Source of the DNA: Ruminococcus flavefaciens
Lineage (GTDB): Bacteria > Bacillota > Clostridia > Oscillospirales > Ruminococcaceae
Assembly: GCA_002350065.1 (NCBI GenBank)
Contig: DEDQ01000009.1
Span: 1-10,490 of the forward strand
Direction of reading: 5' to 3'
DNA length: 10,490 bases
Both the position numbers and the translations under genes were made by a program. Below the pieces are notes generated by a model that searched no databases, was not told the DNA's origin, and saw only the letters and a list, made by a program, of their open reading frames with translations. Below, in pieces: positions 4,432-10,490 of the stretch; position 1 is the stretch's first letter, and every line of letters begins with the position of its first letter.

Positions 4432-6483
4432 ATGAAAATGAGAAAAAATTTGTCGCTGTTTCTTTCGACACTTCTGCTTACAGCAGCATTTGCCGGCTGC
4501 GGCGGAAAGGGCAGCAGCTCGGTGAGCAATAACTCCTCTCCCGATGAGACCGAACCTACCGGAACTGACGGCACAGTTCCCGAAAGTTCAGATCCCACGG
4601 AAACAACTACACAGCATATAAGTCCGGTCGAGACCGTTTCCGCAGAGCTCGGCTCGCAGGTCACAGTCAGCAGGACAATAGGCAGAGAAGAGGGCAGCAA
4701 TACTATCAAGCTCCCGCTTGCTGATTTTATCGAGGAGGGCGACGTTGTTTCCTCGTTTACATTCGTTATCTATTCCGACGGCGGTGATATCGGACAGTTC
4801 AAGGGCGGCTGCGGCATTTCTGTAGACGGCGAATGTGCTGCTGCAACTGACGAGGGCTGGTATCAGTCGGAGGACTTTTCTGCCCCGACGCAGGGCACCT
4901 ACGGCGAGATAAAATGGGAGGTCCCGGAAAGTATCCGCGACCACATCACGGCTTCCGGAGAAGTGCTTTTCGGCTACTGGTGGGGCGGCGTTGAGAGTAT
5001 CCGCATCGAGGAGGTCATCTGCACCTATACCCGCACACGCGAGATACCCGTTGACGGTACCGAGACATTCAGCGTCGGCAAGAGCGTGAGCTTCGACGAT
5101 GCCGATAATACTATTAAAATACCCACAGCCGACCATCTCCCCGAGGGAGCTGTTCCTGAGGCTGTTACCTTTGATATAAGCGCGTCCGGAGGCTTCCGCA
5201 AGTTTACGGGAGCGTTCGGCTACAGCTCGCCGCAGGGCGATTATATGTCCGGCGATGTTGCGGTATTTACCGACAGCTCATCGCTCTCGCTCACATGGTT
5301 CCTCCCCGACGATGCGAAATGCTACTCCGATGACGCCGGAGAGCTCATACTCGGCTACTGGTGGAGCGAGCAGGCGACTGCTACAGTCGATTCCGTTACC
5401 GTTAAATACAGCACCGGCGGAGCTGTTCCCGATAAGCCGCGTCCGAAGCGTGAAGAGGTCTCTGCTGAGGATTCCAAGACCGGATTCCGCAGCTCGGCAC
5501 AGATAGTCCGCGATATAAAGGTCGGCTGGAACCTCGGAAATACCCTCGACAGCTACAAGACAGGCAAATCCGGACTCGATACCGAGACGGGCTGGGGCAA
5601 TCCCAAGGCGACCGAGGAAATGGTCCTTGCCGTTAAGAAGGCGGGCTTCAATGCGATACGTATACCTGTAACGTGGGGCGAGCATATGAGCGGCGATACT
5701 ATCTCCCGCGAGTGGATGAACCGCGTCAAGGAGGTAGTCGATTACGCATACAACAACGATATGATAGTTATCCTCAATATGCACCACGACGACTATATCT
5801 GGTTCGACCCGAACGATTCCGAATATGAGGGCGACAGCGCGAAGCTGGTCAGCATATGGAAGCAGATATCCGCTGAGTTCAAGGATTACGGCGACAGACT
5901 CATATTCGAGGGCATGAACGAGCCGAGAACAGTCGGAAGTGCTGGTGAGTGGACCGGCGGTACAGCTCCCGAGCGCGATATTATCAATAAGTACGCGCAG
6001 GATTTCGTGGATACAGTCAGAGCTTCCGGCGGAAACAATTCCGAGAGAACGCTCATTGTTACCGGATACGCTGCTTCTGCCGAGGACCAGGCTCTTAACG
6101 ATATTCTGGTACCCGAGGACGACCACATTATCGTGACTGTGCATTATTACGCTCCGTGGAAGTTTGCTGACGGTCAGACAACTACCTTCGGCGATTCCGA
6201 CAAGGCTGAGCTTGCAGCTAAGTTCGAGCGCCTGAAGAAAAAGTTCGCAGACAGGGGGATCCCCGTGATAATCGGCGAATTCGGCTGCGTTGCCAAGGCT
6301 GACGACGAGACGAGAGCTCTCTATTACAGCACCTACATCTCAGAGGCAAAAAAGCAGGGCATCAAGTGTTTCATATGGGATAACGGAGTCTCTTCCGGCG
6401 ACGGCGCATACGGCATCTTCAACCGTTTGTCATGCAGTTGGAACGATACTATCCTCAAGGGCGTTATGGAAGGCGCAAAATAA
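4432..6483 (+). CDS. Surface lipoprotein endo-beta-glucanase: two tandem GYWW modules plus C-terminal GH5 domain
   Basis: This 683-aa protein begins with a lipoprotein signal peptide (LLLTAAFAGC, lipid-bearing Cys23; Phe at -3 is unusual). A Ser/Thr/Pro/Glu linker follows (24-65). Residues about 68-205 and 212-333 are two homologous beta-rich modules, each with NTIK(L/I)P near its start and GYWW near its end (181-184 and 308-311); they look like carbohydrate-binding modules. The catalytic domain (about 350-683) shows GWNLGNT (365-371), HH (451-452), MNEP with acid/base Glu497, HYY (571-573) and IGEFG with nucleophile Glu616, closest to subfamily GH5_4 by motif. Expected activity is endo-hydrolysis of beta-1,4-glucans such as cellulose, xyloglucan or mixed-linkage glucan at the cell surface. 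There is no dockerin, so it is probably not cellulosomal. Start could be 4432 or 4438; each has a purine-rich site upstream. Confidence 0.94.
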   Translation: MKMRKNLSLFLSTLLLTAAFAGCGGKGSSSVSNNSSPDETEPTGTDGTVPESSDPTETTTQHISPVETVSAELGSQVTVSRTIGREEGSNTIKLPLADFIEEGDVVSSFTFVIYSDGGDIGQFKGGCGISVDGECAAATDEGWYQSEDFSAPTQGTYGEIKWEVPESIRDHITASGEVLFGYWWGGVESIRIEEVICTYTRTREIPVDGTETFSVGKSVSFDDADNTIKIPTADHLPEGAVPEAVTFDISASGGFRKFTGAFGYSSPQGDYMSGDVAVFTDSSSLSLTWFLPDDAKCYSDDAGELILGYWWSEQATATVDSVTVKYSTGGAVPDKPRPKREEVSAEDSKTGFRSSAQIVRDIKVGWNLGNTLDSYKTGKSGLDTETGWGNPKATEEMVLAVKKAGFNAIRIPVTWGEHMSGDTISREWMNRVKEVVDYAYNNDMIVILNMHHDDYIWFDPNDSEYEGDSAKLVSIWKQISAEFKDYGDRLIFEGMNEPRTVGSAGEWTGGTAPERDIINKYAQDFVDTVRASGGNNSERTLIVTGYAASAEDQALNDILVPEDDHIIVTVHYYAPWKFADGQTTTFGDSDKAELAAKFERLKKKFADRGIPVIIGEFGCVAKADDETRALYYSTYISEAKKQGIKCFIWDNGVSSGDGAYGIFNRLSCSWNDTILKGVMEGAK

Positions 6484-6486
6484 AGC

Positions 6487-6525
6487 AAAAGGCAGTCAAG
6501 GGAAATACCCTTTGACTGCCTTTTT
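6487..6525. terminator. Bidirectional intrinsic terminator between the GH5 and lipoprotein genes
   Basis: Stem GGCAGTCAAGGG (6491-6502) pairs with CCCTTTGACTGCC (6508-6520), with a single bulged T and loop AAATA, followed by five T (6521-6525). Four A precede the stem, so the minus-strand gene ending at 6542 can use it as well. Confidence 0.9.
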
Positions 6526-6541
6526 AATAAGTGATCATTTT

Positions 6542-7288
6542 TCAGTCAGCTTTTACAAATTTTTCAGTGTTTCCGTCTGCATCGTAAAGGGTGAAGCCGC
6601 CGTCTTCCTCGAGTACGAAGGTGCTCTTGCCGAATTCGGCTTCCATGAGAGAGGGGTCAACAGTGCAGTCGGTGAATTCTACCTCGTCAGCCGTTTGTGT
6701 ATACTTGCAGAAGCTGTTGATAGTCAGAAAGCAGTGACCGTTCCTGATAGTCATCGTAAGGCTCGGGAGTATCTTTTCCTTCTGCTCGTCTGAGTCAGCA
6801 AGACTTTCAACGAGGTATCCGCTGTTGAAGCTGTACTCGCCGTCGAGCTTATCGGGAGCAGCTTCTCCTATCCTTGAAGCGTTGAGGAGCTCGACGGGCT
6901 CTCCGTTTGCGGAGACGTTCACAACGAGGCTCGAGCCGTCGTATCTGACGTTTTCCTGCGGGTATTCCTCACCGTTGAAAAGAAGCGTCTTTTCCGATGT
7001 GAACATGATAATATCGGAAATATCATTGTGCAGCGAGACTGTTCCGTCCTCGCAGAAATCGAGATCTGTGAAGTCGCCCTTCCAGCTTCCGACGAGAACT
7101 CCGCTTTCATAGTCGTGACGTTCGTGGTAATCAGCTTTGGTTGCGGGCTCAGTTGAAGCCTCTGTGACAGCTTCGGTAGTGGGTCTTTTGCGGTCGGGAG
7201 AGCTGGTATTCTTCTCTCTGTTTCCGCATGAAGTGAGAGTGAGAAGTGCAGCAGCGAGCACGATCATTGCGGTTGTAGTTCTTTTCAT
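6542..7288 (-). CDS. Lipoprotein of unknown function
   Basis: This 248-aa protein has a clear lipoprotein signal peptide (MKRTTTAMIVLAAALLTLTSC, lipobox LTSC, Cys21), followed by a Thr/Glu/Ala-rich linker to about residue 55. The rest looks beta-rich: GSWKGDFTDLDFCEDGTVSLH near 70 and FTLYDADGNTEKF at the end give the impression of a small beta-barrel or lipocalin-like fold, but I do not recognise a family. It is expected on the outer face of the membrane. The start at 7288 is chosen for GGAGG 5 nt upstream and a normal signal peptide; an ATG at 7312 would add eight residues. It lies 50 nt after tsaD with no visible terminator or promoter in between, so it probably ends the polA-rimI-tsaD transcript. 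Its job in that company is unclear. Confidence 0.82.
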   Translation of the reverse strand: MKRTTTAMIVLAAALLTLTSCGNREKNTSSPDRKRPTTEAVTEASTEPATKADYHERHDYESGVLVGSWKGDFTDLDFCEDGTVSLHNDISDIIMFTSEKTLLFNGEEYPQENVRYDGSSLVVNVSANGEPVELLNASRIGEAAPDKLDGEYSFNSGYLVESLADSDEQKEKILPSLTMTIRNGHCFLTINSFCKYTQTADEVEFTDCTVDPSLMEAEFGKSTFVLEEDGGFTLYDADGNTEKFVKAD

Positions 7289-7338
7289 ATTTTCCTCCAG
7301 AATCATATTCATTCAGCATTCGTCAGGCTTTTGCCCGA

Positions 7339-8349
7339 TCATATATCGTCCATAGAAAGAGTTGCTATCGCGTTGAGGCTCTCGTCGGCGGTTATGCCTG
7401 CAAGCAGGTTGTAGCTTCCCTGACAGCCTATCATCGCTCCGTTGTCGCCGCAGAGCTTTTTCTCAGGCATGAAGAACTCGAAGCCCTTTCTTTCGCAGGC
7501 TTGCGACAGTGCGGCACGGACTCCGGAATTGGCAGAAACTCCGCCCGCAAGAGCGACTTTTTTGTAGCCGAGAGCCTCCGCCGCGCGGATAGTGCGGTCT
7601 GTGAGTATCTCTGAGATAGTGGCTTGCAGACTTGCCGAGAGGTCGTTCCTGTTGACGTCCTCGCCCTTCTGCTCGGCGTGGTGGAGCAGATTTATCACGT
7701 TGGTTTTAAGTCCCGAGAAGCTGAAATCGAACTCGTTTCCGGCTACAGCAGGGTGCGGGAGCCTGAACGCCTTCGGGTCGCCCGACTGCGCGGCATTGTC
7801 AACGTGGACTCCGCCGGGGTAGGGAAATCCCATAGCGCGGGCGCATTTATCAAAGCACTCACCTGCGGCGTCGTCGCGGGTACGTCCGACTACGCGGAAC
7901 TTTGTATAGCTCAGCACCTCGATGATGTGGCTGTGACCTCCGCTCGCAACGAGGCAGAGATACGGCGGTTCGAGCTCAGGGTGGCTGAGGTAGTTCGTGG
8001 CGATATGTCCGGCGATGTGATGTACCGGAATGAGCGGTTTGCCGGAAGCAAGGGCAAGTCCCTTTGCGAAATTCACTCCGACGAGCAGAGCTCCGATAAG
8101 TCCGGGAGCGTATGTAACGGCAATGCCGTCGAGGTCGCCGAGAGTGACCTCCGCGTCGGCGAGAGCCTTCCGCGTAACGCCGAGTATGTTCTCGCAGTGG
8201 CGGCGTGAGGCTATTTCCGGCACAACTCCGCCGTATTTCTTATGCTCCTCTATCTGTGTGGATATCACCGACGAACGTATCGTGCGGCAGTCCTCGATAA
8301 CGCTTGCGGCGGTCTCGTCGCAGGAGCTTTCAATTCCTAATATCAGCAT
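7339..8349 (-). CDS. tsaD: tRNA N6-adenosine threonylcarbamoyltransferase TsaD
   Basis: This 336-aa protein is a full-length TsaD. It transfers the threonylcarbamoyl group from threonylcarbamoyl-AMP to A37 of ANN-decoding tRNAs, with TsaB and TsaE as partners, in the cytoplasm. Visible signatures are ILGIESSCDETA at the N-terminus, the metal-ligand motif HIAGH (His111 and His115), SGGHS (136-140), AGGVSANS and CGDNGAMIG with the third metal ligand Asp302. I start it at 8349 with AAGGA about 8 nt upstream; an upstream ATG at 8370 would add seven charged residues. The start overlaps the end of rimI by 20 nt, the classic rimI-tsaD arrangement. tsaB, often upstream, is not between polA and rimI here. 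Confidence 0.97.
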   Translation of the reverse strand: MLILGIESSCDETAASVIEDCRTIRSSVISTQIEEHKKYGGVVPEIASRRHCENILGVTRKALADAEVTLGDLDGIAVTYAPGLIGALLVGVNFAKGLALASGKPLIPVHHIAGHIATNYLSHPELEPPYLCLVASGGHSHIIEVLSYTKFRVVGRTRDDAAGECFDKCARAMGFPYPGGVHVDNAAQSGDPKAFRLPHPAVAGNEFDFSFSGLKTNVINLLHHAEQKGEDVNRNDLSASLQATISEILTDRTIRAAEALGYKKVALAGGVSANSGVRAALSQACERKGFEFFMPEKKLCGDNGAMIGCQGSYNLLAGITADESLNAIATLSMDDI

Positions 8350-8830
8350 TTTTCTCTTCCTTTGATACAATTATAGTTTTACGCATGACAACTGCGTTTT
8401 CTCGGGGTAGCGTGTAAAAATTTTTCCTGACCGAGAGCCTTTCAAAGCCGCATTTCTCATACAGCGCGATAGCTCCGGCATTCGATTCCCTGACCTCGAG
8501 GAAGATGTCCTCGGTGCCGGCGGGCAGAAGCTCCTCAAAGCGTTTCATGAGCGCGAGGGCATAGCCTCTGCGGCGGAAGTCGGGGTGTACGGCAACGCTG
8601 GTTATGTCGGCTTCTCCGACTGCCGTGTAGCCGCTCAGCAGAGCGGCGATGCGGTCGCCCTCCATGATGAAGAGGACGATGCCGTTATCCTTGGCGGCTT
8701 CGCTCATGAAGGACTCAGCAGACCAGCCCTCCGCGCCGACGCAGAGCCGGTCAAGTTCCGAAAGCTTCTCCGCGGCAGAGGGGGTGATGAATTGAGAATT
8801 GAGAATTGAGAATTGAGAATTATTTTCCAT
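8330..8830 (-). CDS. rimI: RimI-type GNAT N-acetyltransferase (ribosomal protein S18 alanine acetyltransferase family)
   Basis: This 166-aa protein belongs to the GNAT superfamily. The acetyl-CoA loop is VAVHPDFRRRGYA (79-91), and LEVRESNAGAIALYEKCGFE follows with Glu112 and Tyr124 at the positions of the RimI catalytic pair. RimI acetylates the N-terminal Ala of ribosomal protein S18; location directly upstream of tsaD supports the assignment. The GNAT domain seems to begin near residue 15 (ITPSAAEKLSELDRL). The first 14 residues, MENNSQFSILNSQF, are encoded largely by the heptamer tandem repeat, and the start codon lies inside the inverted-repeat cassette. The ribosome site AAGGCGG, about 6 nt upstream, is also in the cassette. 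The 5' 127 nt overlap the four-helix-bundle frame. No other convincing start is visible downstream of the repeat. Confidence 0.88.
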   Translation of the reverse strand: MENNSQFSILNSQFITPSAAEKLSELDRLCVGAEGWSAESFMSEAAKDNGIVLFIMEGDRIAALLSGYTAVGEADITSVAVHPDFRRRGYALALMKRFEELLPAGTEDIFLEVRESNAGAIALYEKCGFERLSVRKNFYTLPRENAVVMRKTIIVSKEEKNADIRN

Positions 8831-9189
8831 CGTTTTCCGCCTTTTTCCTTTGATGATAGTATTATTGACGATATTATTCTTTTGATTTCATATGCATCAG
8901 CGCAAATGGAATCAAATTGTTTCTTAGTGATATATTTGGTTGCATGGAGCAATCTGAGCCAATATATAGTTTCAGATGTTTCTTTTAGTGCTATTCCCAT
9001 TTTTGAGATGAAGTCTTTTTTGCTTTGTGCCTCGATTGCTTCATTGACATTGGCTCCTATGCTTGTTCCGCTTGGCAGTATCTGCTTTGAAAGGACATAC
9101 TCCTTGCTGTTGTTCATAAGATAACGATAGAGATTGATTATTCGTACAGAGAAATCAAATGATTTATTCAGAATAATGTTCTCTTTCAT
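8704..9189 (-). CDS. Four-helix-bundle protein, 23S rRNA intervening-sequence (S23) family, with extended C-terminus
   Basis: Residues 1 to about 116 match the family of proteins encoded in 23S rRNA intervening sequences and their free-standing relatives: NKSFDFSVRIINLYRYL, SGTSIGANVNEA (40-51), KKDFISKM and KETSETIYWLRLL (69-81). The fold is a four-helix bundle forming ring-shaped pentamers; the accessory protein Avd of diversity-generating retroelements is a relative. Function is unknown, with RNA or DNA binding suggested for relatives. Usual length is about 115-125 aa; here the frame reads on through the heptamer repeat and out of frame over rimI, giving 161 aa with a basic tail. The ATG at 9189 directly abuts the right inverted repeat, and the nearest GGAG is 24 nt upstream, so translation may be weak. 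It lies 32 nt after polA. Confidence 0.9.
   Translation of the reverse strand: MKENIILNKSFDFSVRIINLYRYLMNNSKEYVLSKQILPSGTSIGANVNEAIEAQSKKDFISKMGIALKETSETIYWLRLLHATKYITKKQFDSICADAYEIKRIISSIILSSKEKGGKRWKIILNSQFSILNSSPPLPRRSFRNLTGSASARRAGLLSPS
8790..8821. repeat. Heptamer tandem repeat AATTGAG, 4.6 copies, inside rimI and the four-helix-bundle frame
   Basis: Four perfect copies of AATTGAG (8790-8817) plus AATT make an uninterrupted 32-bp tract. The unit is seven bases, so a change in copy number shifts both reading frames that cross it. It also forms most of the left inverted repeat of the cassette. Confidence 0.97.
8801..8824 (+). repeat. Left inverted repeat of the four-helix-bundle cassette
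   Basis: Three GAGAATT heptamers followed by ATT, read inward on the plus strand. It matches the minus strand of 9190-9213 at 22 of 24 positions; the two differences are adjacent (positions 14 and 15). Confidence 0.9.
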
Positions 9190-9213
9190 AATAATTCTAC
9201 ATTCTCAATTCTC
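9190..9213 (-). repeat. Right inverted repeat of the four-helix-bundle cassette
   Basis: On the minus strand it reads GAGAATT, GAGAATG, TAGAATT, ATT, then directly the ATG of the four-helix-bundle gene. Thirteen bases (9201-9213) are perfectly complementary to the left repeat. It begins 8 nt after the polA stop. Confidence 0.9.
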
Positions 9214-9221
9214 CATTTTTC

Positions 9222-10490
9222 TCAGCCCTTCGCGTCGTACCAGCTCTCGCCCTGATGAACGTCAACGGCGAGCGGCACCTTCATCTTGTAAACGCCCTGC
9301 ATTTCCTCTTTCAGTATCTCAGCGGCGCGGTCGGCACATGAGAGGTCCGACTCGATGATGAGCTCATCGTGTACCTGCAAAATCAGCTTCGCGCCGAGCT
9401 TTTCCGCTTTCAGACGGCGGTACACGTTTATCATGGCTATCTTGATGAGGTCGGCGGCAGTTCCCTGCACGGGAGTATTCATCGCGATTCGCTTGCCCGC
9501 TGCCTGAAGCATCTTATTCGACGATGAAAGCTCCGGAATGCGGCGTTTGCGTCCGAACATCGTGGAGACGACTCCGTCAGCCATTGCGCCGTTGACAGTG
9601 GATTCCATGAACTCGTTTACTTTGGGGTATTTGGCAAGGTAGTCGGCGATGTACTTCTTCGCCTGAGCAACGGAGGTGCCGATGTCCTTGGAGAGCGAGA
9701 ATGCTCCGATACCGTAGATTATGCCGAAATTTACGGCTTTGGCGGCACTTCTCATCTCGGGAGTTACCATTATCGACGGCATATCAAAGACCTGTGCCGC
9801 GGTCGAGGTGTGGATATCCTCGCCGGAGTTGAACGCGTCTATCATGTTCTTGTCGCCGCAGAGGTGAGCCATGACGCGGAGCTCTATCTGGCTGTAGTCG
9901 GCGTCAACGAGAACTTTTCCCTCGCCGGCTGTGAAAAACTTCCTCATCTGCGAGCCGAGCTCGGTGCGGACGGGGATATTCTGCACATTCGGGTCAGTGG
10001 AGGAGATACGTCCGGTGCGTGTCTCGGTCTGCTTGAAGCAGGTGTGGATACGTCCGTCATCGGCTATCTTTTCGAGCAGTCCCGTCACGTAGGTCGAATT
10101 CAGCTTGGTATACTGGCGGTATTTCAGCACATTATCAACGATAGGGGAGTAGTTGCGGAGCTCCTCAAGCACTTCCGCATTGGTCGAGTAGCCGCTCTTG
10201 GTCTTTTTCTTCGCGGGGAGACCGAGCTCCTCGAAAAGGACTGTGCCGAGCTGCTTCGGCGACGAGATGTTGAATTCGTGACCCGCGTCGTCGTAAATCA
10301 TCTGCTGGGTCTCCTCTATCATCTCGGAGAGCGACGAGCCGAACTCCTTTACGCCCTCGCGGTCGATGTTAACGCCGAAATGCTCCATTGAGGCGAGTAC
10401 CTCTGTCAGCGGCATTTCGATGTTTTCGAGCAGCTCAGTCATGCCCTCGCTCTCTATTTCGGAGCGGAGCTTTTCCGCAAGTCCCGGGAG
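9222..10490 (-). CDS. polA: DNA polymerase I, C-terminal polymerase part (5' end beyond window)
   Basis: The last 422 residues of DNA polymerase I are present and the frame stays open to the window edge, so the N-terminal 5'-nuclease and any 3'-5' exonuclease region lie outside. Family A motifs appear in order: TETRTGRISSTDPNVQNIPVR (thumb/palm), motif A VDADYSQIELR with the catalytic Asp, motif B RSAAKAVNFGIIYG on the fingers helix (Phe, not Tyr, at the ddNTP-discriminating site), MNTPVQGTAADLIK, and motif C QVHDEL with the second catalytic Asp. It fills gaps in excision repair and Okazaki-fragment processing. It is the most upstream gene seen of the leftward run; the four-helix-bundle cassette starts 8 nt after its TGA stop, so rimI and tsaD may depend on transcripts entering from here. 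Confidence 0.98.
   Translation of the reverse strand, partial: LPGLAEKLRSEIESEGMTELLENIEMPLTEVLASMEHFGVNIDREGVKEFGSSLSEMIEETQQMIYDDAGHEFNISSPKQLGTVLFEELGLPAKKKTKSGYSTNAEVLEELRNYSPIVDNVLKYRQYTKLNSTYVTGLLEKIADDGRIHTCFKQTETRTGRISSTDPNVQNIPVRTELGSQMRKFFTAGEGKVLVDADYSQIELRVMAHLCGDKNMIDAFNSGEDIHTSTAAQVFDMPSIMVTPEMRSAAKAVNFGIIYGIGAFSLSKDIGTSVAQAKKYIADYLAKYPKVNEFMESTVNGAMADGVVSTMFGRKRRIPELSSSNKMLQAAGKRIAMNTPVQGTAADLIKIAMINVYRRLKAEKLGAKLILQVHDELIIESDLSCADRAAEILKEEMQGVYKMKVPLAVDVHQGESWYDAKG

Larger units (their letters stand above)
8801..9213 (-). mobile_element. Candidate S23-type cassette: inverted repeats flanking a four-helix-bundle gene
   Basis: The 413-bp unit has inward-facing 24-bp inverted repeats at both ends and contains one gene of the 23S rRNA intervening-sequence family. 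That is the layout of rRNA intervening sequences (terminal stem plus S23 ORF), here placed between polA and rimI. There is no transposase and I could not identify a target-site duplication, so mobility is inferred from structure and from the way the unit interrupts the start of rimI. An alternative is an old, fixed gene with decorated ends. Confidence 0.5.

Noticed and set aside
5278..6144. Long open frame of 288 codons antisense to the GH5 domain
   Set aside because: It is the shadow of the GH5 gene: no ribosome site, no recognisable protein, and GH5 motifs on the other strand are unambiguous.
7624..8208. Open frame of 194 codons antisense to tsaD
   Set aside because: GC-biased third positions of tsaD keep it open; the product resembles nothing and there is no start signal.
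8790..9213. CRISPR-like interpretation of the repeated heptamers
   Set aside because: The unit is seven bases, directly tandem without spacers, and the second site is inverted; this is not a CRISPR array.
8704..9213. Diversity-generating retroelement, because the four-helix-bundle family includes Avd
   Set aside because: No reverse transcriptase, template repeat or variable repeat is present in the window, and the protein matches the S23 branch better.

Overview
This window looks like chromosomal DNA from an anaerobic, fibre-degrading Firmicute, most likely a Ruminococcus-like member of the Oscillospiraceae. The inference rests on a surface-anchored GH5 endoglucanase lipoprotein, a pyrophosphate-type phosphofructokinase, a cotJ spore-coat operon, an ECF vitamin-transporter S component, purine-rich Shine-Dalgarno sites and clear sigma-A promoters with 17-bp spacing. 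Both window ends cut through genes (cotJC at the left, polA at the right).

Left part (1-2190): the cotJA-cotJB-cotJC operon runs leftward, tightly packed (1-nt overlap, then a 3-nt gap). Diverging from it, a monocistronic PPi-dependent phosphofructokinase gene has its own extended -10 promoter and ends at a terminator that also serves the converging pspA operon.

Middle part (2190-6530): pspA is followed by a 58-codon membrane-protein gene; the pair is driven by a perfect-consensus promoter with a dyad over the predicted transcription start. Next comes an ECF S component with its own promoter and leader dyad. It diverges from a 683-aa lipoprotein endoglucanase that carries two tandem copies of a module with a GYWW motif and a C-terminal GH5 domain. 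A strong bidirectional terminator closes this block.

Right part (6540-10490): a leftward, probably cotranscribed series runs polA (C-terminal half) - four-helix-bundle protein - rimI - tsaD - lipoprotein of unknown function. RimI and TsaD are translation-linked housekeeping enzymes whose genes overlap by 20 nt. The four-helix-bundle gene belongs to the 23S rRNA intervening-sequence (S23) family. It sits between two inward-facing 24-bp inverted repeats (22/24 identical) built from GAGAATT heptamers. One repeat lies inside the start of rimI, so the cassette appears to supply the rimI start codon, and the two reading frames overlap by 127 nt. This cassette is the most unusual structure here: it copies the layout of an rRNA intervening sequence (terminal stem plus S23 ORF) but lies in a protein-coding operon.

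No rRNA, tRNA, CRISPR array or classical transposase gene was seen. No stretch longer than 300 bases lacks a gene; the longest gaps are the divergent regions 698-932 and 4169-4431, whose promoters and dyads are described below.
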